NCBI GenBank assembly: GCA_021199255.1
Contig: JAJQIK010000043.1
Location: 65,235-120,987 of the forward strand
Direction: 5' to 3'
Source of the DNA: Clostridiales bacterium
GTDB taxonomy: Bacteria > Bacillota > Clostridia > Lachnospirales > Lachnospiraceae
Length of the DNA stretch: 55,753 bases
Shown here: one piece after another, positions 49,717 through 55,753 of the stretch
Numbering within the stretch: position 1 is the stretch's first letter
Layout: each line of letters begins with the position of its first letter
Made by a program: the position numbers and the translations under genes
The notes under the pieces: model-generated
Databases searched by the model: none
What the model was told of the DNA's origin: nothing
What the model saw: only the letters and a program-made list of their open reading frames with translations

Positions 49717-50508
49717 TCAGTCTGTGCAATGGCCATACCGGCACTCATGTCCTTCTCCCTGATGATGCCCGCTACAGTTTTCTCCATGATGCCCTCCTTC
49801 ATGATGACTGCACTGAACGTCCGGGACATAGGCAAGCGTTCCCGCCAGAAACGCCTCTACAGCGGTATCCGCATCACCGGTCACCCCGCCGTACAGTTTG
49901 ATGCCCGCCGATGCCAGCGCCGCCTGTGCGCCGCCTCCAATCCCTCCGCAGATCAGGACATCCGTCTTTAACGCGTTCAGTACCTCCGCTAATGCGCCAT
50001 GCCCCTGTCCGTCCGTGCTAACCACCTCGGAGGACACGATCTTCCCAGCCTCTGCATCATAAATCTTAAACTGCTCCGTATGGCCAAAGTGCTGAAATAC
50101 CTGGCCATTCTCATAAGTAACTGCAATTCTCATGATATTTTCTTCCTTCGTTTTGTGAAAAGCCTGATAAAGTTCCTTTTTGCAACATCCATCTATCCCG
50201 CAGAAGAGGTTCGCGCCATTGCAGAGCCGATATTCGCCGCCTTCAATTCTGAGAGGACGTCCCTCCACCAACACAGCCGCCAGCTTCTTCCGAGCAGAAT
50301 CATAGATTTTCTGCGCGGTGGTTCGGGCGACCTGCATTCTCCTGCTGCACTGTTCCTGAGACAATCCTTCCTTATCGATGAGCCGAATCGTCTCATATTC
50401 GTCTACCGTCAGGATAACCGGTTCTTGTTCTCCTCCCTCCTTTGCCGGAATAAATTCCAGCGTCTGCGGAAAACGGCAGACCATTCTGCATTTTGTTGGT
50501 CTTGGCAT
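49717..50508 (-). CDS. DUF134 helix-turn-helix protein fused to a NifX-type domain
   Basis: A 263-residue fusion. Residues 1-120 are a DUF134 domain (MPRPTKCRMVCRFP... LTVDEYETIRLIDKEGLSQEQCSRRMQVARTTAQKIYDSARKKLA), a predicted DNA-binding fold with a Cys-rich tail. Residues 125-230 are a Nitro_FeMo-Co (NifX-like) domain (MRIAVTYENGQVFQHFGHTEQFKIYD). The last 35 residues are His- and Cys-rich (SHHEGGHHGEN..., YGHC), suggesting metal or cluster binding. Such proteins occur outside nitrogen fixation; their function is unknown. It has its own promoter with a large inverted repeat over the -35, and is not linked to the nif-like island. Confidence 0.9.
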   Translation of the reverse strand: MPRPTKCRMVCRFPQTLEFIPAKEGGEQEPVILTVDEYETIRLIDKEGLSQEQCSRRMQVARTTAQKIYDSARKKLAAVLVEGRPLRIEGGEYRLCNGANLFCGIDGCCKKELYQAFHKTKEENIMRIAVTYENGQVFQHFGHTEQFKIYDAEAGKIVSSEVVSTDGQGHGALAEVLNALKTDVLICGGIGGGAQAALASAGIKLYGGVTGDADTAVEAFLAGTLAYVPDVQCSHHEGGHHGENCSGHHQGEGHECRYGHCTD

Positions 50509-50613
50509 TTAACCACCTCTTCTTACGGATTGTGCGTGCAATAACTGCTTTCAACCCATTCAGCCGGACTGCGTCAATGGATTCTATTCTGTCGCAGGCT
50601 TTCGTTGTGTTTT

Positions 50614-50642
50614 ATTATAAGACAGTTTATGGCATATGTCAA
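50614..50642 (-). promoter_or_regulatory. Consensus promoter of the DUF134-NifX gene
   Basis: TTGACA (50642-50637), 17 bases, TATAAT (50619-50614) on the minus strand. Confidence 0.9.
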
Positions 50643-50664
50643 TTATATAACCGACATATGCCAT
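50629..50664. promoter_or_regulatory. 12-bp inverted repeat operator
   Basis: ATGGCATATGTC (50629-50640) and GACATATGCCAT (50653-50664) form a perfect inverted repeat with a 12-base spacer, overlapping the -35 of the DUF134-NifX promoter. It is a likely operator, perhaps for DUF134 autoregulation. Confidence 0.7.
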
Positions 50665-50667
50665 ATT

Positions 50668-51849
50668 CTATGATATTGGTCTTTTCACCGCCTGCGCCAG
50701 ACGCTTACAGGCCTCCTCCAGCACCGCTCTGGGGCAGGCAATATTGACGCGTTCAAAGCCCTCGCCCTCCTTACCGAACATAACGCCGCTGTCCAGCCAC
50801 AGCCCCGCTTCGTGAAGGATCAGGTGCTTTCGCTGCGCTTCCGTCAGACCCAGCCCGCGAAAATCCAGCCAGATCAAATAAGTGCCCTCCGGCTCGATCA
50901 GCCTGACCTGCGGCAGATTATTCTCCAAATAGTCTTTGACAAAATCTAAGTTCCCTTTCAAGTATTTCTTTAATTCCTCCAGCCATTCCCTGCCGGTCTC
51001 ATAAGCCGCCTTGCAGGCATGAAGCCCAATCATATTGATCTGGCTATAACCCGCCGCCGACATCTGTTTTAAAAAAGCTTTCCGAATCTGCGCGTTGGGA
51101 ATAAAAATATTAGAAACCTGTAATCCCGCCATATTGAAGGTTTTGCTGGGCGCTGTGCAGATAACGCTAAATTCCCCGAAATCCGGAGCGACCGTGCTGA
51201 ATACATAATGCTTCCTGCCCTCATAGACGAAATCGCTGTGGATTTCATCGCTGACCACCTTTACGCCATACTCGCCGCAGATGTTACCCAGTCTCAGCAG
51301 TTCTTCCTTCGTCCAGACCCTTCCTACCGGATTATGGGGACTGCAGAGAACAAAAAGCTTTACCTTTTCTTCTCTAATCTTCCTCTCAAAATCCTCAAAA
51401 TCTATCTCATAATGTCCGTCTCTTAAGACCAGCGCGTTATTGATCAGCCTTCTGTTATTATCCCTGATCACCTCGCTGAAAGGATAGTAAACCGGCTGCT
51501 GGATCATCACGGCGTCGCCTTCCTTCGTCAATGCCTGAACCGCCATACCGATAGCAAAGACAACTCCCGGCGTTTTTACCAGCCATTGTTTCTCTACCGT
51601 CCAGTCAAAATATGTCTGATACCAATTCGCCACCGCCTGAAAATAATCGTCTTTACTCTCCGTATACCCATATATGCCAAAGACCGCATCCGCCGCCACT
51701 CTCTCAATAATCCCTGGAGCGGTTCTGAAATCCATATCCGCCACCCACAAGGGCAGCGCGTCATAGGGCTTGCCCCGTTCTGCGGCGAAATCGTATTTCA
51801 GGCAGTCCGTATTCCTTCTGTCTATCTTTTCGTCAAAATCATATTTCAT
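50668..51849 (-). CDS. MalY/PatB-type PLP C-S lyase (cystathionine beta-lyase-like)
   Basis: A 393-residue fold-type I PLP enzyme: start region YDFDEKIDRRNTDCLKYD and PLWVADMDFRTAP typical of MalY/PatB, CSPHNPVGRVW, VVSDEIHSDFVY, and the Schiff-base Lys in TAPSKTFNMAGLQ. It cleaves C-S bonds of cystathionine or similar substrates to give homocysteine, pyruvate and ammonia. It lies 17 bases after the trans-sulfuration gene, forming a methionine synthesis pair. GGGGAT precedes the ATG. Confidence 0.93.
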   Translation of the reverse strand: MKYDFDEKIDRRNTDCLKYDFAAERGKPYDALPLWVADMDFRTAPGIIERVAADAVFGIYGYTESKDDYFQAVANWYQTYFDWTVEKQWLVKTPGVVFAIGMAVQALTKEGDAVMIQQPVYYPFSEVIRDNNRRLINNALVLRDGHYEIDFEDFERKIREEKVKLFVLCSPHNPVGRVWTKEELLRLGNICGEYGVKVVSDEIHSDFVYEGRKHYVFSTVAPDFGEFSVICTAPSKTFNMAGLQVSNIFIPNAQIRKAFLKQMSAAGYSQINMIGLHACKAAYETGREWLEELKKYLKGNLDFVKDYLENNLPQVRLIEPEGTYLIWLDFRGLGLTEAQRKHLILHEAGLWLDSGVMFGKEGEGFERVNIACPRAVLEEACKRLAQAVKRPIS

Positions 51850-51866
51850 ATTTTATCCCCATTTTT

Positions 51867-53012
51867 CTACGCCATTGCCTGTTTCAAATCCTCAATCAAA
51901 TCCTCTACATTTTCGAGGCCCACAGACATACGCAGCGTTGTCTCATCGATACCGTTGGCTCTTCTCTTTTCATCCGGCACATCGGCATGGGTCTGGGTAA
52001 ACGGGTAGGTCATCAGGCTTTCCGTACCGCCCAGGCTCTCCGCAAACTGCACCAGTCTGAGAGATTGCAGTATATGATGAGCCGTCTCCTGGGAATCCAC
52101 ATGAAAAGTCAGCATGCCGCCATAACCGCTGCACTGTCCTGCCGCTATCCCATGTCCCGGATGTCCCTCTAAGCCCGCATAGAATACGTCCTTCACCTTC
52201 GGCTGCTTCTCAAGCCATCCGGCGATTGTCAACGCATTTTCCTGATGCTTCTCCATTCGAACGCCCAGCGTCTTGATGCCGCGCAAAATAAGCCATGCGT
52301 CAAAAGGCGCCAGAACAGCTCCCGTAGTTTTAATCATTTCACGAATCTTGTCCGCAATTTCCCCGCTTTTCGTCACAAGGAAGCCGCCCAGCGTGTCATT
52401 GTGTCCCTCCAGATATTTGGTGGCGCTGTGGAGAACTACGTCCGCGCCTAAATCCAGCGGATTCTGGAAATAAGGAGTGAGAAAGGTATTATCCACGGCA
52501 AGCAGGCAGCGATGCTTCTTCGCAATCTTGCTGACCGCGCGGATATCCGTAATCTGCATCATCGGATTGGTAGGGGTTTCCACATAAATCAGTCTGGTGT
52601 TTTCCTGAATCGCTTCCTCCACTGCCGCCAGATCTGCCGTGTCCACATAAGTGAACCTCATGCCGTTTTTCTCATTGACCAGCCGGAACTGCCTGATCAC
52701 TCCGCCATACAGATCATCTGTGGCAACGATATGGTCGCCCGGTTGAAAGAGCTCCATAAAGGCGCTGATTGCCGCCATGCCGCTGGCAAAAGCGACCGTA
52801 TCCGCCCCATGTTCCAGATCCGTCACAATGCGCTCCAATTCCTTTCTGGTAGGATTCTGCACCCTGTTGTAATCATATCCCGTGCTTTGGCCAACGCCGG
52901 GATGAGCATATGCCGCCGTCTGATAAATCGGGAAGCTAATCGCGCCCGTGGCGTCAACGTCTTCTCTTTTCCCCTGTCCGTGAATACACACGGTATCCGT
53001 TCCGTAGCTCAT
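51867..53012 (-). CDS. Trans-sulfuration enzyme (cystathionine gamma-synthase/gamma-lyase family)
   Basis: A 381-residue Cys/Met metabolism PLP enzyme: SYGTDTVCIHGQ start, GYDYNRVQNPTRKELER, VETPTNPMMQITDI, Schiff-base Lys in LHSATKYLEGHNDTLGG, and SLGGTESLMTYPFTQTHAD. With the downstream C-S lyase it most likely acts as cystathionine gamma-synthase (O-acyl-homoserine plus cysteine), though gamma-lyase cannot be excluded. The ATG at 53012 has GGAGG five bases upstream; the 15-codon upstream extension was rejected. The promoter region has an inverted repeat with a TATAGGAATT segment. Confidence 0.93.
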   Translation of the reverse strand: MSYGTDTVCIHGQGKREDVDATGAISFPIYQTAAYAHPGVGQSTGYDYNRVQNPTRKELERIVTDLEHGADTVAFASGMAAISAFMELFQPGDHIVATDDLYGGVIRQFRLVNEKNGMRFTYVDTADLAAVEEAIQENTRLIYVETPTNPMMQITDIRAVSKIAKKHRCLLAVDNTFLTPYFQNPLDLGADVVLHSATKYLEGHNDTLGGFLVTKSGEIADKIREMIKTTGAVLAPFDAWLILRGIKTLGVRMEKHQENALTIAGWLEKQPKVKDVFYAGLEGHPGHGIAAGQCSGYGGMLTFHVDSQETAHHILQSLRLVQFAESLGGTESLMTYPFTQTHADVPDEKRRANGIDETTLRMSVGLENVEDLIEDLKQAMA

Positions 53013-53098
53013 TTTTTCCTCCATCTGATTCTCTCTTTCCGGCAAATATCCCTTCACGATTTTTCCATGATCTGTTATAAGAGTCTCCTCCTCTATAC

Positions 53099-53133
53099 TT
53101 CATAATTCATATAAAATATATAGGAATTATGAA
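53099..53133. promoter_or_regulatory. Inverted repeat downstream of the trans-sulfuration operon promoter
   Basis: TTCATAATT (53099-53107) and AATTATGAA (53125-53133), perfect 9-bp arms, directly after the -10 box. The interior contains TATAGGAATT, which resembles the GGAATT part of CymR operators. It is a likely repressor site. Confidence 0.55.
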
Positions 53134-53134
53134 T

Positions 53135-53163
53135 ATAATAATCATTTTCCATGCGTTTGTCAA
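53135..53163 (-). promoter_or_regulatory. Promoter of the trans-sulfuration/C-S lyase operon
   Basis: TTGACA (53163-53158), 17 bases, TATTAT (53140-53135) on the minus strand. Confidence 0.8.
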
Positions 53164-53210
53164 TGATTTTCTTCTACTCGTGATCTAAGTGCTCATACAG
53201 CTACAGGTCG

Positions 53211-54065
53211 CTATGATTCAATGGTTTTGATATATTTGCATTGAGGATAACGCGAACATCCCCAAAACTGCTCCCCAGCATGGTTACCTTTTGCAGCGGT
53301 TCTTAAAACGAGCTTGTTGCCACAACGAGGACAGATCATCTGATCTTTTTTTGACTCATTTGATTTATTTTGAAACTTCTTCTTGCTTTGAATATTTTCA
53401 ATATGCGCCGATTTTTGGCTTTCATCAACCTGAGTCAATGGCTGAAGTTTATAATATAAATCGTCTATTTCCTCTTGAGTCAGCTTAATACCGCTTACTT
53501 TTGCGTTGGAACTTACTGTCGGTAAAATATTACATCTGTTTATGACGTGATGCTGGCCACTGGTCAATGTAATATCCTTTAATGTACATCTATCACTGAA
53601 AACGATATATGAATATAACTGGTCTATTTCTATCCCAAGATATTTGCTTAACCATTTTAAATGCACTTTATTCTGAATAATCGGATTGAAAAAGTGTTCC
53701 TTCTGCGATTTGCCGCGACCTTTTGGGAGCGTCTGTGTCCAGTATCGCTGAGTCTCCGTACCGAAAATCCATCCGCTGTAGTTTTTCGACTCAAACACAT
53801 GAATACCAGACTCATGGAGAAGGATCACATCTATTTCAGTGGTTTCTCCATTATCCTTTGGCAGATAGCAATTAAAAAGATATCTTTTATATCCAAAGAG
53901 TTTTTGAAGATATTTCCATGTGAGGAATTCTCCTTTTGTACCTTTGTCGAAGCGCGATTTGTGAAAGCTATTATGAGTTTGCCTGTAATAATCGGTTTTC
54001 TCATATTGCTTCTTCGATATCCAATAGTATAAGGCGACAAGAATTAGTATTAACAATAATAACAT
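53211..54065 (-). CDS. NERD-domain nuclease-like protein with topoisomerase zinc finger
   Basis: A 284-residue protein: an N-terminal membrane segment (residues 2-15), a NERD domain around residues 40-150 (GTKGEFLTWKYLQKLFG; TEIDVILLHESGIHVFESKNYSG, with the Glu, Asp and ExK set typical of restriction-like nucleases), and a C-terminal four-Cys finger of the topoisomerase I type (ICPRCGNKLVLRTAAKGNHAGEQFWGCSRYPQCKY). The function is not established; possibly nucleic acid processing or defence at the membrane. The AT-rich composition and the relaxase and toxin-antitoxin remnants nearby suggest acquisition by transfer. Confidence 0.85.
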   Translation of the reverse strand: MLLLLILILVALYYWISKKQYEKTDYYRQTHNSFHKSRFDKGTKGEFLTWKYLQKLFGYKRYLFNCYLPKDNGETTEIDVILLHESGIHVFESKNYSGWIFGTETQRYWTQTLPKGRGKSQKEHFFNPIIQNKVHLKWLSKYLGIEIDQLYSYIVFSDRCTLKDITLTSGQHHVINRCNILPTVSSNAKVSGIKLTQEEIDDLYYKLQPLTQVDESQKSAHIENIQSKKKFQNKSNESKKDQMICPRCGNKLVLRTAAKGNHAGEQFWGCSRYPQCKYIKTIES

Positions 54066-54244
54066 TAGCTGATGTTCCCTTCCTCAACAAATATAAATAA
54101 CAGCTTTTAAGAACAAAGCTCAAATAGTATGTTCTATCAAGAAATTATACTACTTTCAAAAAAAGTTTCCACACATGACAGATATATTCAATCCAAAAAA
54201 TTTCAAATGAATTTTGATTCACAATCACCACTTTACATATATAG

Positions 54245-54598
54245 GTAATTACGAAACTCACTCCGCACATTAACACTCCTGAACTAAAACAACCAGAGCA
54301 GTTGCAGGAACTTTTGGAGCAGTATAAGCCTATTTCAAAATACCATGCCACCTATGCTGCAAAAAAGGAAAAAGAAAAACAGAAATTTTACGATAAATAT
54401 CACGATTTGATTGAGTAGACAGCATTGCAAATGGCAAATAAAGAATTACTTAGTGAATATCCGTCTTTATACAATCAGATTAGCAACATAAAAGCTATAC
54501 AGAAAGTAGTGGCAGATGTTTATCTGTCAAGGCAAATAGAACGGAAAGAGGAGTTTTCCATAGAAAAGAAGCCGAAGCGCAAAGATATAAAATTGTAA
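54245..54598 (+). pseudogene. C-terminal remnant of a mobilisation relaxase, interrupted by a stop
   Basis: The plus frame reads KPISKYHATYAAKKEKEKQKF...DLIE, then a TAG at 54416-54418, then TALQMANKELLSEYPSLYNQ... to a TAA at 54596-54598. The frame is continuous apart from the one stop, there is no upstream start or catalytic domain, and the composition is like C-termini of Tn4451-type/conjugative element relaxases. It is a decayed piece of an integrative or mobilisable element. Between 54066 and 54244 I see only AT-rich sequence. Confidence 0.65.
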
Positions 54599-54613
54599 AT
54601 ATTTCTGTTTTTA

Positions 54614-54642
54614 TTGACTTTTGATAGCTTATAAGCTATCAT
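54614..54642 (+). promoter_or_regulatory. Toxin-antitoxin promoter with palindromic operator
   Basis: TTGACT (54614-54619), 17 bases, TATCAT (54637-54642). The perfect 18-bp palindrome GATAGCTTATAAGCTATC (54623-54640) fills the spacer and part of the -10, as expected for autorepression by the antitoxin. Confidence 0.75.
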
Positions 54643-54666
54643 GCAATCAGATGAGGAAATAATGAA

Positions 54667-55034
54667 ATGTACAACGTTTATTTTTATCAGGATGAAAATG
54701 GAAAACACCTGTCAAAAAGTATCTTGACGAGTTGGAGGAAAAATCTGCCAAAAGCAAAGATGCCAGAATAAAACATTATAAAATCGACCAATATATCGGA
54801 ATACTAATGGAGTGCGAAACAGCGGCAGGAGAACCATATATCAAGCATCTGGATGAAGAAATATGGGAACTGCGACCGCTTCGGGACAGAATTTTATTTT
54901 TCGGATGGGATGGCAGCTCATTTATTCTGTTAAGCCACTTTATGAAAAACACAAAGAAAACGCCCAAAAGAGAAATTGAAAAGGCAAAAAGGCTGATGGA
55001 AGATTTCAAGGAAAGGAGTCAAACAAATGGATAA
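54667..55034 (+). pseudogene. HigB/RelE-type toxin, frameshifted
   Basis: The natural start ATG at 54667 reads MYNVYFYQDENGKH and then goes out of frame; from about 54709 the correct continuation (KKYLDELEEKSAKSKDARIKHY...) is in another frame. Restoring one C in CACCTGTC would rejoin them. The rest (ECETAAGEPYIKHLDEEIWELRPLRDRILFF... LLSHFMKNTKKTPKREIEKAKR) is the phage Gp49/HigB-like RelE fold, an mRNA-cleaving toxin. So the toxin is inactivated, or the base is a sequencing error. It overlaps the antitoxin start. Confidence 0.8.
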
Positions 55035-55341
55035 TACAAAAAAAATTCCCCCGGTTGGAGAAAGTTGGAGTGACTACCGCAAAACACACTATACAGCGCA
55101 AGAAATTTCCGAAAATGATTTGATGGTGCAGCTTGTGGGAGAAGTGATAAAGACAAGAAAAGAGAAACACATATCGCAAAGGGAGCTTGAGGACATGACC
55201 GGGATTAAGCAGTCTGTGATAGCGAGAATGGAAAGCGGAAAAACCGACCCACAGTTGTCAACCGTTTTAAAGCTGTTGGTATCTATGGGGAAAACCCTTT
55301 CTATCGTTCCTTTGGAATTATCGAAGAAACAGAAAATATAA
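55027..55341 (+). CDS. HigA-type antitoxin, XRE family
   Basis: A 104-residue protein with a Cro/C1-type helix-turn-helix at residues 35-90 (LVGEVIKTRKEKHISQRELEDMTGIKQSVIARMESGKTDPQLSTVLKLL). It follows and overlaps the HigB-like toxin gene by eight bases, the usual toxin-first HigBA order. It should neutralise the toxin and repress the operon through the palindrome at 54623-54640. AAGGAG precedes the ATG. Confidence 0.9.
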   Translation: MDNTKKIPPVGESWSDYRKTHYTAQEISENDLMVQLVGEVIKTRKEKHISQRELEDMTGIKQSVIARMESGKTDPQLSTVLKLLVSMGKTLSIVPLELSKKQKI

Positions 55342-55472
55342 TCAGCAATCAGGAAATGACTTATAAAAGTTAAAAACCTTTGACAGTATTGAAGAAGCTT
55401 TAGAAATTGAGTATGATACAAAGCCCTATTGCTGATTATAACTGAATAAAAGAGTAAAACTTCCATCCACAC

Positions 55473-55504
55473 AAGGACATCTGAGTAATTGGCTGTCCTT
55501 TTTT
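55473..55504 (+). terminator. Terminator after the toxin-antitoxin pair
   Basis: AAGGACA pairs with TGTCCTT and is followed by TTTT. The segment 55342-55472 has no gene that I can support. Confidence 0.65.
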
Positions 55505-55599
55505 CATATGCAAAGCCGGGCATTGAGAAGATACCAAAAACTCTTGATATTTAGTCTCAGGCCGGGCGGTAGGATATTTGGCATTTCTACGAAAGGGAA

Positions 55600-55728
55600 A
55601 TGCTGAAACTGGGAACTGATTCTTTTTGGTATTGGGACATAAGCGCCCTTGTTTTTGCAGGAGATGAAACAGTGGCCTCTGTCTCCGCCAGGCAATATGT
55701 TGGAGTAAAGAAATTGACAGTTTTATAG
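55600..55728 (+). CDS. Short ORF of unknown nature near the window end
   Basis: 42 codons from ATG at 55600 (MLKLGTDSFWYWDISALVFA, ending in KLTVL) with AAAGGGAA directly before it at very short spacing. No family is recognised. It may be a fragment of a decayed gene of the mobile remnant. The rest of 55505-55753 shows nothing I can identify. Confidence 0.25.
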   Translation: MLKLGTDSFWYWDISALVFAGDETVASVSARQYVGVKKLTVL

Positions 55729-55753
55729 AAAGTAAATGAAAAGAGTATTGGTT

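Noticed and set aside
50550-50612. Possible fifth copy of the leader repeat (CTATTCTG...GCAGGCT...TTCG)
   Set aside because: Similarity limited to a few short words, with neither the hairpins nor the ribosome-site block.
54145-54708. Minus-strand ORFs of 68 and 62 codons in the AT-rich segment
   Set aside because: AT-rich chance frames; the plus strand carries the recognisable relaxase remnant and toxin start.
1-55753. CRISPR arrays, rRNA and tRNA genes
   Set aside because: No regular spacer-repeat array, rRNA block or tRNA cloverleaf was seen on reading both strands.

Overview
The window looks like a chromosomal segment of a Lachnospiraceae-type (Clostridia) bacterium. Evidence for this: the CIRCE-hrcA-grpE heat-shock operon, the hprK-glcK-murB-rapZ-whiA-crh block, strong AGGAGG Shine-Dalgarno sites, TTGACA-N17-TATAAT promoters, U-tract terminators, an ammonium transporter fused to a PII domain, and a lysine/alanine-rich DUF6465 protein. 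Most of the window is moderately GC-rich. Two stretches are visibly AT-richer (about 19.8-29.1 kb and 53.1-55.7 kb) and behave like acquired DNA.

Layout. 0-18.5 kb: start of grpE, hrcA, a DUF6465 protein, uppP, a patatin-like lipase, an aminotransferase, a GH36 alpha-galactosidase, an AEC transporter, pyruvate kinase, an Amt-PII fusion with an elaborate leader, an ECF S component plus P-loop kinase behind a second attenuator leader, an EamA exporter, a GNAT protein, a cyclophilin and a sodium:amino-acid symporter. 18.5-32 kb: fba, then an island, then dagK. 32-53 kb: crh-like, whiA, rapZ, murB, glcK, hprK, nagA, uvrC, ftsH, pyrG, a GH3 beta-glucosidase with a divergent AraC regulator, a ketopantoate reductase-like protein, a DUF134-NifX fusion, and a two-gene sulfur amino acid operon (MalY/PatB-type C-S lyase and a trans-sulfuration enzyme). 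53-55.7 kb: a NERD nuclease-like protein, a relaxase remnant, and a HigBA-like toxin-antitoxin pair whose toxin is frameshifted.

The main discovery candidate is the island between fba and dagK. Read on the minus strand it encodes cysK, a YezD-like small protein, then (past a strong terminator) a NifX-domain protein, a NifB-like radical SAM enzyme, a NifH-like iron protein, a second cysK, NifK-like and NifD-like subunits, and an SsuABC/TauABC-type transporter. A divergent Rrf2 regulator with three cysteines faces it, and similar CCTACTTTTT boxes occur at both divergent promoters. There is no nifE, nifN or nifV. The NifD-like protein keeps the P-cluster cysteines and a Cys275-like position, but has Phe where I align His442. 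With two cysteine synthases, a YezD-like protein and a CymR/IscR-family regulator, this looks like a nitrogenase-like reductase for organosulfur scavenging (related in concept to methylthio-alkane reductase) rather than N2 fixation. That function is inference. A perfect 61-bp direct repeat of the dagK 3' end lies on each side of the island. The left copy sits next to a transposase start remnant and a truncated ABC ATPase.

A second candidate is an interspersed, multi-hairpin leader element found four times (before uppP, the aminotransferase, the EamA gene and the ketopantoate reductase gene). It always lies immediately upstream of the start codon and in the same orientation; in at least three copies its end supplies the Shine-Dalgarno. 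Conserved blocks alternate with hairpins that change sequence but keep pairing. It also creates false 25-residue N-terminal extensions on two genes.
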